Shown here piece after piece: positions 1 through 7,495 of a DNA stretch of 19,866 nt. How positions within the stretch are numbered: the first letter of the stretch is position 1; each line of letters starts with the position of its first letter. This DNA comes from Nitrospirae bacterium RIFCSPLOW2_12_42_9. GTDB taxonomy: Bacteria; Nitrospirota; 9FT-COMBO-42-15; HDB-SIOI813. A program made the translations under genes and the position numbers. The stretch covers positions 1 to 19,866 of the forward strand of contig MHER01000154.1 in NCBI GenBank assembly GCA_001805205.1, written 5' to 3'. The notes below the pieces were generated by a model. That model saw nothing but the letters and a program-made list of their open reading frames with translations, was not told where the DNA came from and did no database searches.

Positions 1-1225
1 AAGGACGTCCAGCGATGATTCGAGCTGAAAGAACAGGACCGATTCCATTGATAGACATAAGTTCTTCTTTGCTAGCGGTATTTAGGTCAAGTAAGCTTTG
101 TGGAGATTCGGTTTTTTCCAACTTTAAGGGGACGATATCATTGGAAACAGTGTCATTGTTTTTAAAACGGAAGGGTTCAGTGGAAAAATACGCAAAAATC
201 GGCAGGTGATCCGAATACCCATTGCCTATGTGCCTGCCCCTGCCTCTTTCAGTCATTTGCCAGCGATAAACGGTTCCCCCTTTGAACAGGTAGTCCGGAT
301 GGAACTTATCAAACGAATTATCGCTATAGGAAATTCCCTTATCATCATAAAGACCTCTGGATACGATAATATTATCCGGGCTCTCCTTCTTCCTGGAAAA
401 AATGTAAGACCAGCGGCTTGTTTCACTGATTTCAAGCCATAAATTATACAGATAATCATTCTTAGCCTGTTCTTTCAGTATTTTTTCATTGACCATATCA
501 TAATCTTTGATAGTCCTTAAGATATGATTGATTCCCGTGATATCTCCGGTATTGTTCAATCTGTAGGAATCTCGAAAGGTTTTGTATTCATTGTAGTTCT
601 CATTAAAATCACCTATTAGTATAAAGTCAGCATCTTTTTTTAGATTGTCAATCTCTTTCTTAAGTGTTTTGGCATAAGCTATTCTCATACTTTCAGGACC
701 GTTTTTCGATTTCCAGTGATTAATAAACAGGATGATACGATTACCATCGATATCAAGGGTTATCTTAAGAATATTTCTGGCAACTTCATTATCAACCTGT
801 ATTTCTTCTTTCCCAACAATTGGAAACTTAGACAGAACAGCGCACTTCACCGATGTGGCCTTGGAGTCCGCAATTTCAAGATAAGGGTAATCTACACCGA
901 AGTCTTTCAACCTGTCACGTAAAGTAATAAGGGCTTTTTCCGACTCGACTTCCTGCAAAGCGACAACATCACCTCCCAGGTCCTTTATCACTCTGGCAAT
1001 ATTGGCGTACTTAATATTTGCAATATCCTTAGTCCAGCCATAGCCGGTATTAGGAATATACTCCTGGTATTCCGTTCCAGAAATGGTAAGATCAAAAAGG
1101 TTTTCCACGTTATAGCTTGCGACTTTGAAAGTTTTGGCTTCTATTGATGTAATAGAGCACAGAAAAATAAACAAAGTTGATAGAATTATTGTTTTTATCA
1201 GCCATTTAAACTTCCACTTATTCAT
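1..1225 (-). CDS. Secreted endonuclease/exonuclease/phosphatase (EEP) family protein with C-terminal helix-hairpin-helix, 3' end outside window
   Basis: An open frame of 408 residues starts at ATG 1225-1223 and runs off the left edge without a stop. AGAGGA lies about 5 bases before the start. Residues 1-30 form a signal peptide (basic start, hydrophobic core, ending near SIEA), so the protein is probably exported. The EEP metal-dependent hydrolase motifs are intact: SYNVENLF (N39), LQEVE (E92), FINHW (H170), IGDFN (D206, N208) and YSDHLP (D339, H340). Residues 380-408 contain LNTASKEEL and INGIGP, a ComEA-type helix-hairpin-helix that normally binds DNA. This suggests an extracellular or periplasmic DNase, although EEP proteins can also cleave RNA or phosphoesters. 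The start lies 27 bases after attC-like site 1, so it may be an integron cassette gene. The family call is firm; substrate and cassette status are inferred. Confidence 0.85.
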   Translation of the reverse strand, partial: MNKWKFKWLIKTIILSTLFIFLCSITSIEAKTFKVASYNVENLFDLTISGTEYQEYIPNTGYGWTKDIANIKYANIARVIKDLGGDVVALQEVESEKALITLRDRLKDFGVDYPYLEIADSKATSVKCAVLSKFPIVGKEEIQVDNEVARNILKITLDIDGNRIILFINHWKSKNGPESMRIAYAKTLKKEIDNLKKDADFILIGDFNENYNEYKTFRDSYRLNNTGDITGINHILRTIKDYDMVNEKILKEQAKNDYLYNLWLEISETSRWSYIFSRKKESPDNIIVSRGLYDDKGISYSDNSFDKFHPDYLFKGGTVYRWQMTERGRGRHIGNGYSDHLPIFAYFSTEPFRFKNNDTVSNDIVPLKLEKTESPQSLLDLNTASKEELMSINGIGPVLSARIIAGRP

Positions 1226-1251
1226 GCCATCCTCTTGTTGTGCCTTTAATC

Positions 1252-1309
1252 GCCTAATGTCCCCAATCAGCAGCGGCTGTAAGCCGTCCGCTGGATTTTA
1301 TTGTTATGT
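1252..1309 (-). other. attC-like integron recombination site 1 (3' of hicA)
   Basis: Read on the minus strand, this 58-bp imperfect palindrome starts with ACATAAC (R'' type, core AAC) and ends with ATTAGGC (R' type, GTTAGGC with one change). Inside, the left arm ATCCAGCGG faces the right arm CCGCTG(CTG)ATT around GGC-TTACA-GCC. The left arm has one extra C compared with the pairing arm, matching the extrahelical base of attC sites and giving the same orientation as site 2. The right arm carries an extra CTG triplet. The hicA stop codon lies within R'', as is usual for cassette genes. The R' base change may reduce activity. It could instead be only a hairpin, but the position and boxes favour attC. 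Confidence 0.68.
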
Positions 1310-1477
1310 CAATTCTTTTATTATATGTCTTGCAAGATTTTCGTCTATTTCATCATGCCTTGGGACTGGCTGCTTTTTCCCTGTGGTAGGATTTTTGTAT
1401 AAGTCGTGGCGGCTCCCATGTCTAACAAGAATACATCCTGAATTAGTCAACCTTTTGATAAGGTCTTTTCTTTTCAT
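1304..1477 (-). CDS. hicA: HicA-type mRNA interferase toxin
   Basis: This 57-residue protein starts at ATG 1477 and ends with TAA inside the attC-like R'' box. HicA toxins are small double-stranded-RNA-binding-fold RNases that cleave mRNA and are held inactive by HicB. It has the family layout: an N-terminal KRKDLIKRL helix, VRHGSRHDLY with the likely catalytic His at residue 24, then NPTTGKKQPVPRH and a closing helix LARHIIKEL. The start overlaps the hicB stop by four bases (ATGA), so the two are translationally coupled with the antitoxin first. Length is normal for the family. No truncation or missing key residue is seen. Confidence 0.9.
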   Translation of the reverse strand: MKRKDLIKRLTNSGCILVRHGSRHDLYKNPTTGKKQPVPRHDEIDENLARHIIKELT

Positions 1478-1671
1478 ACGGGGATGGTAAGTTCTTTAAC
1501 TTTATGTTTCTCCGGAACGTCCTCCATCGTCATAAGCATATATGCATCTTTCATGTTTTCCTCAAGTTCTTCTAATGTCTCACCTTGAGTCATTATTTCG
1601 GGATGTTCAATGAGCTTTCCTACCCAGAATCTTTCACCTTTCCAATAAATCATTTTTAATTTTGTTTTCAT
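1474..1671 (-). CDS. hicB: HicB-type antitoxin, short form
   Basis: This 65-residue protein has the HicB partial RNase-H-like fold: the MIYWKGERFWVGKLIEHP strand region followed by the hallmark GETLEELEENMKDAY helix. It would bind and neutralise HicA. It lacks the C-terminal DNA-binding domain of longer HicB proteins, so autoregulation would need another route. GAGGTGA lies four bases before the ATG, a good ribosome-binding site. An extended -10 motif overlaps the upstream attC-like site, suggesting the pair has its own promoter. The order is hicB-hicA, with a four-base overlap. Family assignment is firm. Confidence 0.88.
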   Translation of the reverse strand: MKTKLKMIYWKGERFWVGKLIEHPEIMTQGETLEELEENMKDAYMLMTMEDVPEKHKVKELTIPV

Positions 1672-1701
1672 CTTTTCACCTCACACAGCGGTTTCATTAA
1701 A

Positions 1702-1710
1702 ATTATAACA
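1702..1710 (-). promoter_or_regulatory. Extended -10 promoter for hicBA, inside the attC-like R' box
   Basis: On the minus strand the bases read TGTTATAAT, a perfect TGnTATAAT extended -10. The last bases of the attC-like site (GTTATAA) form part of it. No good -35 is seen 17 bases upstream, as is common for extended -10 promoters. A start point about 7 bases downstream would leave a leader of roughly 25 bases before hicB. Confidence 0.55.
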
Positions 1711-1758
1711 CAGAGTTCACCGGGAGCGTAAGCGATCCGGTGGAACGACTCGTTAGGC
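1703..1758 (-). other. attC-like integron recombination site 2 (5' of hicBA)
   Basis: On the minus strand the site begins with GCCTAAC, a perfect RYYYAAC R'' box, and ends with GTTATAA (R' core GTT). The inner arms are TTCCACCGG and CCGGTGAA, separated by a GC-rich segment with GCTTACGC at the centre. The left arm carries one extra C, the classic extrahelical position of attC. The total length of 56 bp is within the short attC range. The upstream open frame ends with TAA inside the R'' box. This is the stronger of the two attC-like sites. Confidence 0.75.
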
Positions 1759-1827
1759 CTCCATTCTTTTTCGGTATTCAGGTCTTTGCTGTGCCAATTC
1801 CAATATCTCTATCAACTTCGAGTATGA
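1753..1827 (-). pseudogene. Possible truncated cassette gene (24-residue C-terminal tail)
   Basis: Between the aroC stop and attC-like site 2, one minus-strand frame stays open for 24 codons and ends with TAA inside the R'' box. It encodes SYSKLIEILELAQQRPEY followed by RKRMEA, which looks like a charged amphipathic helix. Cassette genes usually end at exactly this position. The frame has no plausible start and is closed upstream by TGA, 10 bases after the aroC stop. I read it as the remnant of a cassette gene cut off where the cluster joins the aroC operon. It is short, so chance cannot be excluded. Confidence 0.4.
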
Positions 1828-1839
1828 TCAGAGATTATC

Positions 1840-3003
1840 TTATATTCTTTTCATATAATCAATATACCCTTCATAATTCCTCTTTATCTCATCTATTGAA
1901 TCTCCACCGAACTTCTCTGAAAACCCGTTTGCAATTTCAATTGCAATCATAGCCTCACCTACAACACTGGCAGCAGGAACTGCACAGATGTCTGAACGTT
2001 CAATAGAGGCCTTAAAAGGTTTTTTAGTAACAATGTCTACTGAATCCAGGGGGGAATACAAGGTGGCAATAGGCTTCATTGCAGCACGTATCACTATATT
2101 TTCTCCATTCGTTATACCACCTTCAATCCCACCTGCCCTGTTTGTCTTTCTGTAAAAACTTCTGCTCTTTCTATTATAATAGATGCCGTCATGAACCTCT
2201 GAGCCAAATTTCCCCGCACATTCAAAACCAATGCCGATCTCAACGCCTTTTATAGCCTGAATACTCATGACTGCATATGCGAGCCGGGCATTCATCCTTT
2301 TATCCCACTGGGAATAACTACCTAAACCAACAGGTACATTAATTACAATAACCTCAAAAATACCACCAACTGAATCCCCTTTTTTTCTGGCTTCATCTAT
2401 TTTGTTCTTCATCATGGATTCTGCCTTTTTATCTCCGCATCTAAGCTCAGACTTTTCTGCGAGATCTATAAGATTATCAAGAGTAATTTTCCTCACCCTT
2501 GACTTAACTCCCCCAATCTCAATGACATGACTCAATATCTGAATACCGAAGACCCCGATGAATTTCTTTGCTACTGCACCAAGCGCAACCCTCATTGCTG
2601 TCTCACGTGCACTGGCCCTCTCAAGCACACTTCTTGTATCATTGTGGGAATATTTTATTATTCCTGTGAGGTCTGCATGACCTGGTCTTGGTTTCGTCTC
2701 AGGTAAAATACAATCTGCATGGGAAGGATCAGGAGACATCTTTTCAGACCAGTTTACCCAGTCTTTATTCTTTATTAAAAGCCCTATAGGACTGCCGAGT
2801 GTTTTGCCCCATCTGACCCCGCAGGTGATTTCCACAGAATCCTTTTCAATCTTCATCCTGTTGCCGCGGCCATAGCCAATTTGTCTGCGGGCTAATTCAT
2901 GATTTATATCATCACTGGAAAGTTCTAAACCGGCTGGTATACCTTCGATAATCCCGATGAGGGTCTGTCCATGGGATTCTCCGGCAGTAAGAAAACGAAG
3001 CAT
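1840..3003 (-). CDS. aroC: Chorismate synthase
   Basis: This 387-residue enzyme converts 5-enolpyruvylshikimate-3-phosphate to chorismate using reduced FMN, the last shared step of aromatic amino acid, folate and quinone synthesis. GESHG at residues 8-12 (His11) and RPGHAD at 106-111 (His110) carry the catalytic histidines. RSVLERASARET from residue 124 and EGGITNG near residue 300 are further signatures. Length matches the longer form found in Gram-positives and many non-proteobacterial lineages. It starts seven bases after pilQ, so it is probably the last gene of the pil operon. Just downstream the sequence changes to the cassette region. The reading frame is complete. Confidence 0.97.
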   Translation of the reverse strand: MLRFLTAGESHGQTLIGIIEGIPAGLELSSDDINHELARRQIGYGRGNRMKIEKDSVEITCGVRWGKTLGSPIGLLIKNKDWVNWSEKMSPDPSHADCILPETKPRPGHADLTGIIKYSHNDTRSVLERASARETAMRVALGAVAKKFIGVFGIQILSHVIEIGGVKSRVRKITLDNLIDLAEKSELRCGDKKAESMMKNKIDEARKKGDSVGGIFEVIVINVPVGLGSYSQWDKRMNARLAYAVMSIQAIKGVEIGIGFECAGKFGSEVHDGIYYNRKSRSFYRKTNRAGGIEGGITNGENIVIRAAMKPIATLYSPLDSVDIVTKKPFKASIERSDICAVPAASVVGEAMIAIEIANGFSEKFGGDSIDEIKRNYEGYIDYMKRI

Positions 3004-3010
3004 TCTGCCC

Positions 3011-5698
3011 TCAGGTCGAAACAGGGATAATTTTAGGTGTGATAAATATCAAAAGCTCACTCTTTGCATTTGATTTCTGAGTGTTCTTGAATAACCACCC
3101 GAATACAGGGATCTTATAAAACCATGGGACACCACTGACATCGTCTTTTTCTTCAAGTTCATATATACCCCCAATAACCGTAGTCTCACCATCTTTTACC
3201 AACACCTCTGTTGTAGCCTCTTTCTTATTAACACTGGGGGTACCTTCAACCACCATAGAGCCTGGCCGATTCTTAGATATCCTGATATTCATGGAAATAT
3301 GGCCATCCGGAGTAACCTTTGGTGTTACTTTGAGTGTGAGGGTAGCATCAATAAACTCTGTCTTTGTCCCCTCCTGGGAATAGGTTTTATACGGAATAGA
3401 CTCACCCTGCTGGATCATTGCCTCCCTGTTATCAAGAGTGGCAATCTTGGGGGCTGATAAAACCTTTGTTAATCCCTTTGTCTCGCCGGCAGATAGTCTT
3501 AAGTCAAGGGTAATATCATCTCCGATGGTTTTCCCGATTGTAAAACCTAAACTCCCTTTAGTTCCGGCCCTGCCTGCTGCCGGAAGACTAACAACAAACC
3601 CCGGAGTCGGACCACCTACTGTACCTGTCGGGCCTCCAACAATACCCAGGCTATAATCACCGGAGGTCGTGCTATGGCTTCCTCCCCACTGGATGCCAAG
3701 ATCTCTCGCAAAATTTGAATCAGCCTGAACAATCCTTGCCTCTATCAATACCTGTGGGGTAGGTTTATCAAGGGTTTCGAGTAGTCTGTTGATCTCTGTA
3801 TGTTTATCTTTGATATCTTTGATAATCATTGTGTTTGTACGGTCATCTACTGTTATATCACCCCTCGTACTGAGGGTCTTCTTTATAGAATCGGAAATAT
3901 CCTTAGCCCTTGCATAACTTACCGGATATATCCTTGTTACCAGGTCTTCTGCCTTTACCATTGCCTCTTTTGCCTTTGCCTCTTCCTCCTGTTGCTGTGC
4001 TATATTTGAAAGTGTATCTACCCTTAGAACATTGTCCTCAAAAACCTTACCAAGTCCTTTTATCTTTAATATAACATCGAGTGCATGATCCCATGGCACA
4101 TCTAACATCTTAATTGTTACCTTCCCCTTTACACCTTCACCAATAATCATATTTAATTTACTAACTTCGGCAAGGAGTCTCAGCACATTTATTATATCTG
4201 CATCCTGAAAGTCGAGGGAGACCTTCTTCCCCGTATACTTGGGAATACGTACAATCGAAGGACCGGTTATATCCTCAGAAGATGAGTTTGCTTTTTTATT
4301 CTTTACAGTTTTTTGTACCACCTTTTCCGGAGCGGCTGGTGGTGCAGGTACTGGCAAGGCCGCTGGCGCTGGTACCACTGCCTTTGCAGGCGCTGGAGAA
4401 GCTGCTGTTACTTCTACTTGAGCAGGCGCTGTGGAAACAGCAGGTACAGCTTCCTGTGCTGGTGCTGGTGTTATTGATTGAGCTGGAGCTTCTTGCTCCC
4501 TTGATACAATAACAGTTTCTTTTGGAAGAGGCGCCGTTGTTTCATTAGATGGAATAGGAGCTGAAACCGGAATAGGGGCCGGAATCGGACTTGAGGTAAC
4601 AGCAGGCGGCTGAGACGGCACTGCTAACGGCTCCTGAGCTTGTTGAGATGTTTGGTTTGAGGGTACATCCTCTTCAGATTCCGGAACTGGTTCTGAAATG
4701 ACTTTATCTGCAGGTTTAGAATTACTTTTCCCAAGAATACTTAAAGTGAATACATTCTCCTCTTTATTTGTTTCATAGGTTATTTTCTCTTTAAGGTCAC
4801 CAACAATCCTCACTTTATTCACAGGGGCCAGGTGCCGTCCAATCCTGACCTTTGATAATAAATTGTTGTTATCAACAGGAACCTCACTTACATTAGGAAT
4901 ATAAACAGCATTTTTAACATCAATAACAACCTTATTCCCCTCAACCAGGAATGTCTCTGCATTTATTTCTTTATCAGCATTTACAACAATAATAGTTTTG
5001 TTGTCAATCTTCTCAATCTTTATTTCCTTTATGTATGTAAACTCTTCCTTTTTTGGAACTGCCTCATTCTCTGTTTTTGTCTCTGTCTTTACCTCCGGCA
5101 CAGTCCCGGTCTCTGTTTTAACATCAGTCTGAGCCATAACTTCATTAACAATCATACCACCTGTGATAGCTTCATCCCCTTTTGTTATTTCATCTGTATC
5201 TGTACTTATAGAAACCGGAACTGAGCCAGATGTGTCTTGTTCACTTATCTCCTCCGCCTTTTTGGGAATCTCTATAACAACAGAATTTTCCTTCCTGTAA
5301 ATTTGAGATTCTATTGAATCATCAACAAGTCTTATATCTAATCTTGCAGCCTTAGCCGGTGAATCAGTTTCTATAGGATAGATACCTACTATAGACCCTT
5401 TGTTTACCTCAATTGGTTCACTGAATTCTCCAACCGAGATATCAGACATATCTATAACTAATCTCGGTGGTTCATTGAGTGTGTAGGATGTATATTGTAT
5501 TGTCTCATCTGCTTCTAAAATAATCTGTGTGCTATTTGTCAGATCAAGCACCTCTATTTTTGATAGTTTAAGTCCGGATGGTGGATCTGAAACTTCCGTG
5601 GTTTTTATCTGCTGTATCCTGGGGGAGCATGACGCAATAAATAACGCCACAATAATAAACATTAGATACTTTAATCCACTATAATTCAATATATTCAT
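3011..5698 (-). CDS. pilQ: Type IV pilus secretin PilQ
   Basis: This 895-residue outer-membrane secretin forms the ring through which type IV pili pass. The N-terminus has a membrane segment and lipobox IASC (Cys24), so it is likely lipidated. Two AMIN domains (about 45-145 and 225-325) should bind peptidoglycan. A long Pro/Ala/Val-rich linker spans about 345-470. Then come an STN-like domain (about 490-565, SLDFQDADIINVLRLLAEV), an N1/NolW-type domain (about 590-655, YPVSYARAKDISDSI) and the secretin core (about 670-895, with VLIEARIVQ and the final LLIFITPKII). The start codon overlaps the pilP stop (ATGA) and is preceded by GGAGGG. The linker is longer than usual for PilQ; otherwise the gene is complete. 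Confidence 0.96.
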   Translation of the reverse strand: MNILNYSGLKYLMFIIVALFIASCSPRIQQIKTTEVSDPPSGLKLSKIEVLDLTNSTQIILEADETIQYTSYTLNEPPRLVIDMSDISVGEFSEPIEVNKGSIVGIYPIETDSPAKAARLDIRLVDDSIESQIYRKENSVVIEIPKKAEEISEQDTSGSVPVSISTDTDEITKGDEAITGGMIVNEVMAQTDVKTETGTVPEVKTETKTENEAVPKKEEFTYIKEIKIEKIDNKTIIVVNADKEINAETFLVEGNKVVIDVKNAVYIPNVSEVPVDNNNLLSKVRIGRHLAPVNKVRIVGDLKEKITYETNKEENVFTLSILGKSNSKPADKVISEPVPESEEDVPSNQTSQQAQEPLAVPSQPPAVTSSPIPAPIPVSAPIPSNETTAPLPKETVIVSREQEAPAQSITPAPAQEAVPAVSTAPAQVEVTAASPAPAKAVVPAPAALPVPAPPAAPEKVVQKTVKNKKANSSSEDITGPSIVRIPKYTGKKVSLDFQDADIINVLRLLAEVSKLNMIIGEGVKGKVTIKMLDVPWDHALDVILKIKGLGKVFEDNVLRVDTLSNIAQQQEEEAKAKEAMVKAEDLVTRIYPVSYARAKDISDSIKKTLSTRGDITVDDRTNTMIIKDIKDKHTEINRLLETLDKPTPQVLIEARIVQADSNFARDLGIQWGGSHSTTSGDYSLGIVGGPTGTVGGPTPGFVVSLPAAGRAGTKGSLGFTIGKTIGDDITLDLRLSAGETKGLTKVLSAPKIATLDNREAMIQQGESIPYKTYSQEGTKTEFIDATLTLKVTPKVTPDGHISMNIRISKNRPGSMVVEGTPSVNKKEATTEVLVKDGETTVIGGIYELEEKDDVSGVPWFYKIPVFGWLFKNTQKSNAKSELLIFITPKIIPVST

Positions 5699-6276
5699 CC
5701 ACCACCCTCCTCTTTTCCACGAAGTCTCAATACAGTAGTCTTGGCAACCTTTTTACTATAAAAATCTGTATGCACCTCTTCTATAATTACAGAGTCTTCT
5801 GTCACCTTTTTAACAACCCCGCCTTCCGGTCCCACCAGGGTCCCCTCTTTAACTACATATCCCTTTCCATCAGGGGTCTCAATCATCGCCATGTAAGTCT
5901 TTGGACCCCATACGATACCTATTACCCTTAACTCTCCCAAGCTCCTCTGCTGAAGAGGTGTAAGACCTGCTGTCCTTTTCTCTTTTATACCAAGGAGAAG
6001 TGATTTAAAAGGGTCCCTCCTACCTTCTTTATGATATACATAAGTATCATCTCCATCCAGGCCTTTTGTATCCACTTTAGAAGATTGCTGAGGGGACTCT
6101 TTTGTAACCTCTTTGGTTTTTGAAGTAAAAGGCATTTTAAGCTGTTCTGTTGTATTCTCTCCGCAACCATTAGACAGAAGGAGTATCATAGCAAATAATA
6201 TTACTGCCAGTTTGGTATCTTTAAAGAACCTGCCAGCAGTCTGAAAGAACCTTTGGTGTATACAAATTATCCTCAT
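5695..6276 (-). CDS. pilP: Type IV pilus assembly protein PilP
   Basis: This 193-residue protein links the PilMNO inner-membrane complex to the PilQ secretin. A hydrophobic N-terminus (about 22-36) ends at Cys38 in LLSNGC. The lipobox is imperfect, since Ser rather than Leu sits at -3, so lipidation is likely but not certain. The RRDPFKSLL motif near residue 90 and the C-terminal beta-domain (LGELRVIGIVWG onward, ending near KTTVLRLRG) are typical of PilP. The order pilM-N-O-P-Q with two bases after pilO and a four-base overlap with pilQ supports the name. The first 20 residues are longer than usual, so the true start may be further in. Confidence 0.92.
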   Translation of the reverse strand: MRIICIHQRFFQTAGRFFKDTKLAVILFAMILLLSNGCGENTTEQLKMPFTSKTKEVTKESPQQSSKVDTKGLDGDDTYVYHKEGRRDPFKSLLLGIKEKRTAGLTPLQQRSLGELRVIGIVWGPKTYMAMIETPDGKGYVVKEGTLVGPEGGVVKKVTEDSVIIEEVHTDFYSKKVAKTTVLRLRGKEEGGG

Positions 6277-6278
6277 CT

Positions 6279-6932
6279 TTACTGAGCCTCCATGGACTCT
6301 TTCGCTTTCTCTTTATCTTTATCTTTCTTATTAACCTTTTTGGAGTCTGGCAGCTCTTCTGTTCCTTCAATTACTGCTGAAAATGTTGTTGCTACAAATT
6401 TGTTCTGGATAGATATTCCGCCACCACTAACTTTAGCACCATCCATGTTTAGATTCGTGATATTGACTATCCTCGGCAACTTACTAATACGGTCGAAAAA
6501 TGACGCAAGTGAATGATATCCTCCGGAGACCTCAACGTCAACTGGAATTTCCAGATACATACCGGAAGAATCTTTTTTTCTTGCCCCTGGTTTCCACAGC
6601 TTGACTTCCAGACCTGATTCTATACTCAGGTCTGAAACCTGCTTAAGCAATGAAGAGACCTCCTGTTCCATCGGGAGCTGAGCCTGCAGCATTGCCAGTT
6701 GTGATTGAAGCTGCATATTCTCAACCTTAAGCTCTTCAAGCCTTCTTAATTTTACTTCATTGGTATTAATCTTTTGATTGAGTTCGTTGACACCGGTCTT
6801 TAATGCATCAAACTCAGCTTTTCCGGGTAAAAATATAAAATAAACAAATCCACCTATTAATACAATAAAAATTAATGCCAGTAGAATTATCTTTTGTGAG
6901 CGGGGTAAATTTCCAAGATCTTTAAGATTCAT
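6279..6932 (-). CDS. pilO: Type IV pilus inner-membrane protein PilO
   Basis: This 217-residue bitopic protein has a short cytoplasmic N-terminus and one membrane helix at about 16-35 (IILLALIFIVLIGGFVYFIF). A coiled coil follows (about 40-85, ELNQKINTNEVKLRRLEELK), then a periplasmic ferredoxin-like domain containing GGYHSLASFFDRISKLPRI, the conserved PilO signature. It dimerises with PilN to align the pilus machine. The C-terminus ends in a Lys/Asp/Glu-rich tail. It sits two bases after pilN and two before pilP, within a tightly packed operon. Confidence 0.94.
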   Translation of the reverse strand: MNLKDLGNLPRSQKIILLALIFIVLIGGFVYFIFLPGKAEFDALKTGVNELNQKINTNEVKLRRLEELKVENMQLQSQLAMLQAQLPMEQEVSSLLKQVSDLSIESGLEVKLWKPGARKKDSSGMYLEIPVDVEVSGGYHSLASFFDRISKLPRIVNITNLNMDGAKVSGGGISIQNKFVATTFSAVIEGTEELPDSKKVNKKDKDKEKAKESMEAQ

Positions 6933-6934
6933 AT

Positions 6935-7495
6935 CTATACCGTATCAAGATTAACAGTAAAGGTTAAACTAAAACTGTAAATTGGGACACCTGAATCGAT
7001 TACCTGTCTCGATTCTACTAACTGTACGTTTTTAAAGATATTTGTTGCCTTAAGATTATTAACGTACTTTACAATGTCATCATTTGTCATTCCTGAGCCA
7101 ATAATGTTGATATTCCCCCCTGTCTCTTTAATAGATACCAGCCATACCCTTTCCGGTAATCTGTGACTGATCTCATCAAGCATATGAACAGGGCCCTCCT
7201 GATTCTTCTTTAAGTTTTGTATTATTTCTATCTTATCCTCATAGATCTTTTTGTCTTTTTCGAAATTCTCAACTTCTGTAACCTTCCCTGTCAGTTCTTT
7301 AAGTTTTACACTAAGGGTCTGTTTTTCCTGTGTCAGAGAGGAAATACTGCTATTAAGCCAATACCATGTGAAGCCTTCAAATAATACTACTACAACAATA
7401 ATAATAATGAAGATCATCACGTTGGATTTAAAACCAACCTCAATAGTAAAAGTCTTTCTCGCCTTTTTTGTTGGCAGAAGGTTTATCTTTATCAT
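6935..7495 (-). CDS. pilN: Type IV pilus inner-membrane protein PilN
   Basis: This 186-residue protein begins MIKINLLPTK, the conserved PilN cytoplasmic peptide (INLLP) that docks into PilM. A membrane helix (about 27-48) and a periplasmic coiled coil (about 53-95) follow. The C-terminal domain includes LDEISHRLPERVWLVSI, typical of PilN/GspL-C fold proteins. It pairs with PilO in the inner membrane. The start overlaps the pilM stop by four bases. Confidence 0.95.
   Translation of the reverse strand: MIKINLLPTKKARKTFTIEVGFKSNVMIFIIIIVVVVLFEGFTWYWLNSSISSLTQEKQTLSVKLKELTGKVTEVENFEKDKKIYEDKIEIIQNLKKNQEGPVHMLDEISHRLPERVWLVSIKETGGNINIIGSGMTNDDIVKYVNNLKATNIFKNVQLVESRQVIDSGVPIYSFSLTFTVNLDTV

Larger units (their letters stand above)
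1258..1708 (-). mobile_element. Putative integron gene cassette carrying hicB-hicA
   Basis: The interval runs between the predicted crossover points of two attC-like sites (after the first base of each R' box) and measures 451 bp. It holds a short leader, hicB, hicA, then the attC-like site in the same orientation. This is the standard cassette layout of gene followed by attC. Toxin-antitoxin cassettes are well known in chromosomal integrons. No integrase gene or attI is visible, so the cluster would be called a CALIN (cassettes lacking an integrase) unless one lies to the left of the window. The two attC-like stems are unrelated in sequence, so the cassettes probably had separate origins. 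Confidence 0.62.

Noticed and set aside
1125..1490. A 121-codon plus-strand open frame opposite the EEP start and hicA
   Set aside because: It is antisense to well-supported genes, crosses the attC-like palindrome and has no recognisable protein features.
4282..4512. Plus-strand open frame rich in Leu and Val, and the GCTGGTGC-like repeats here as a possible tandem repeat
   Set aside because: It is the reverse of the Pro/Ala-rich PilQ linker. The codon pattern explains both the open frame and the near-repeats.
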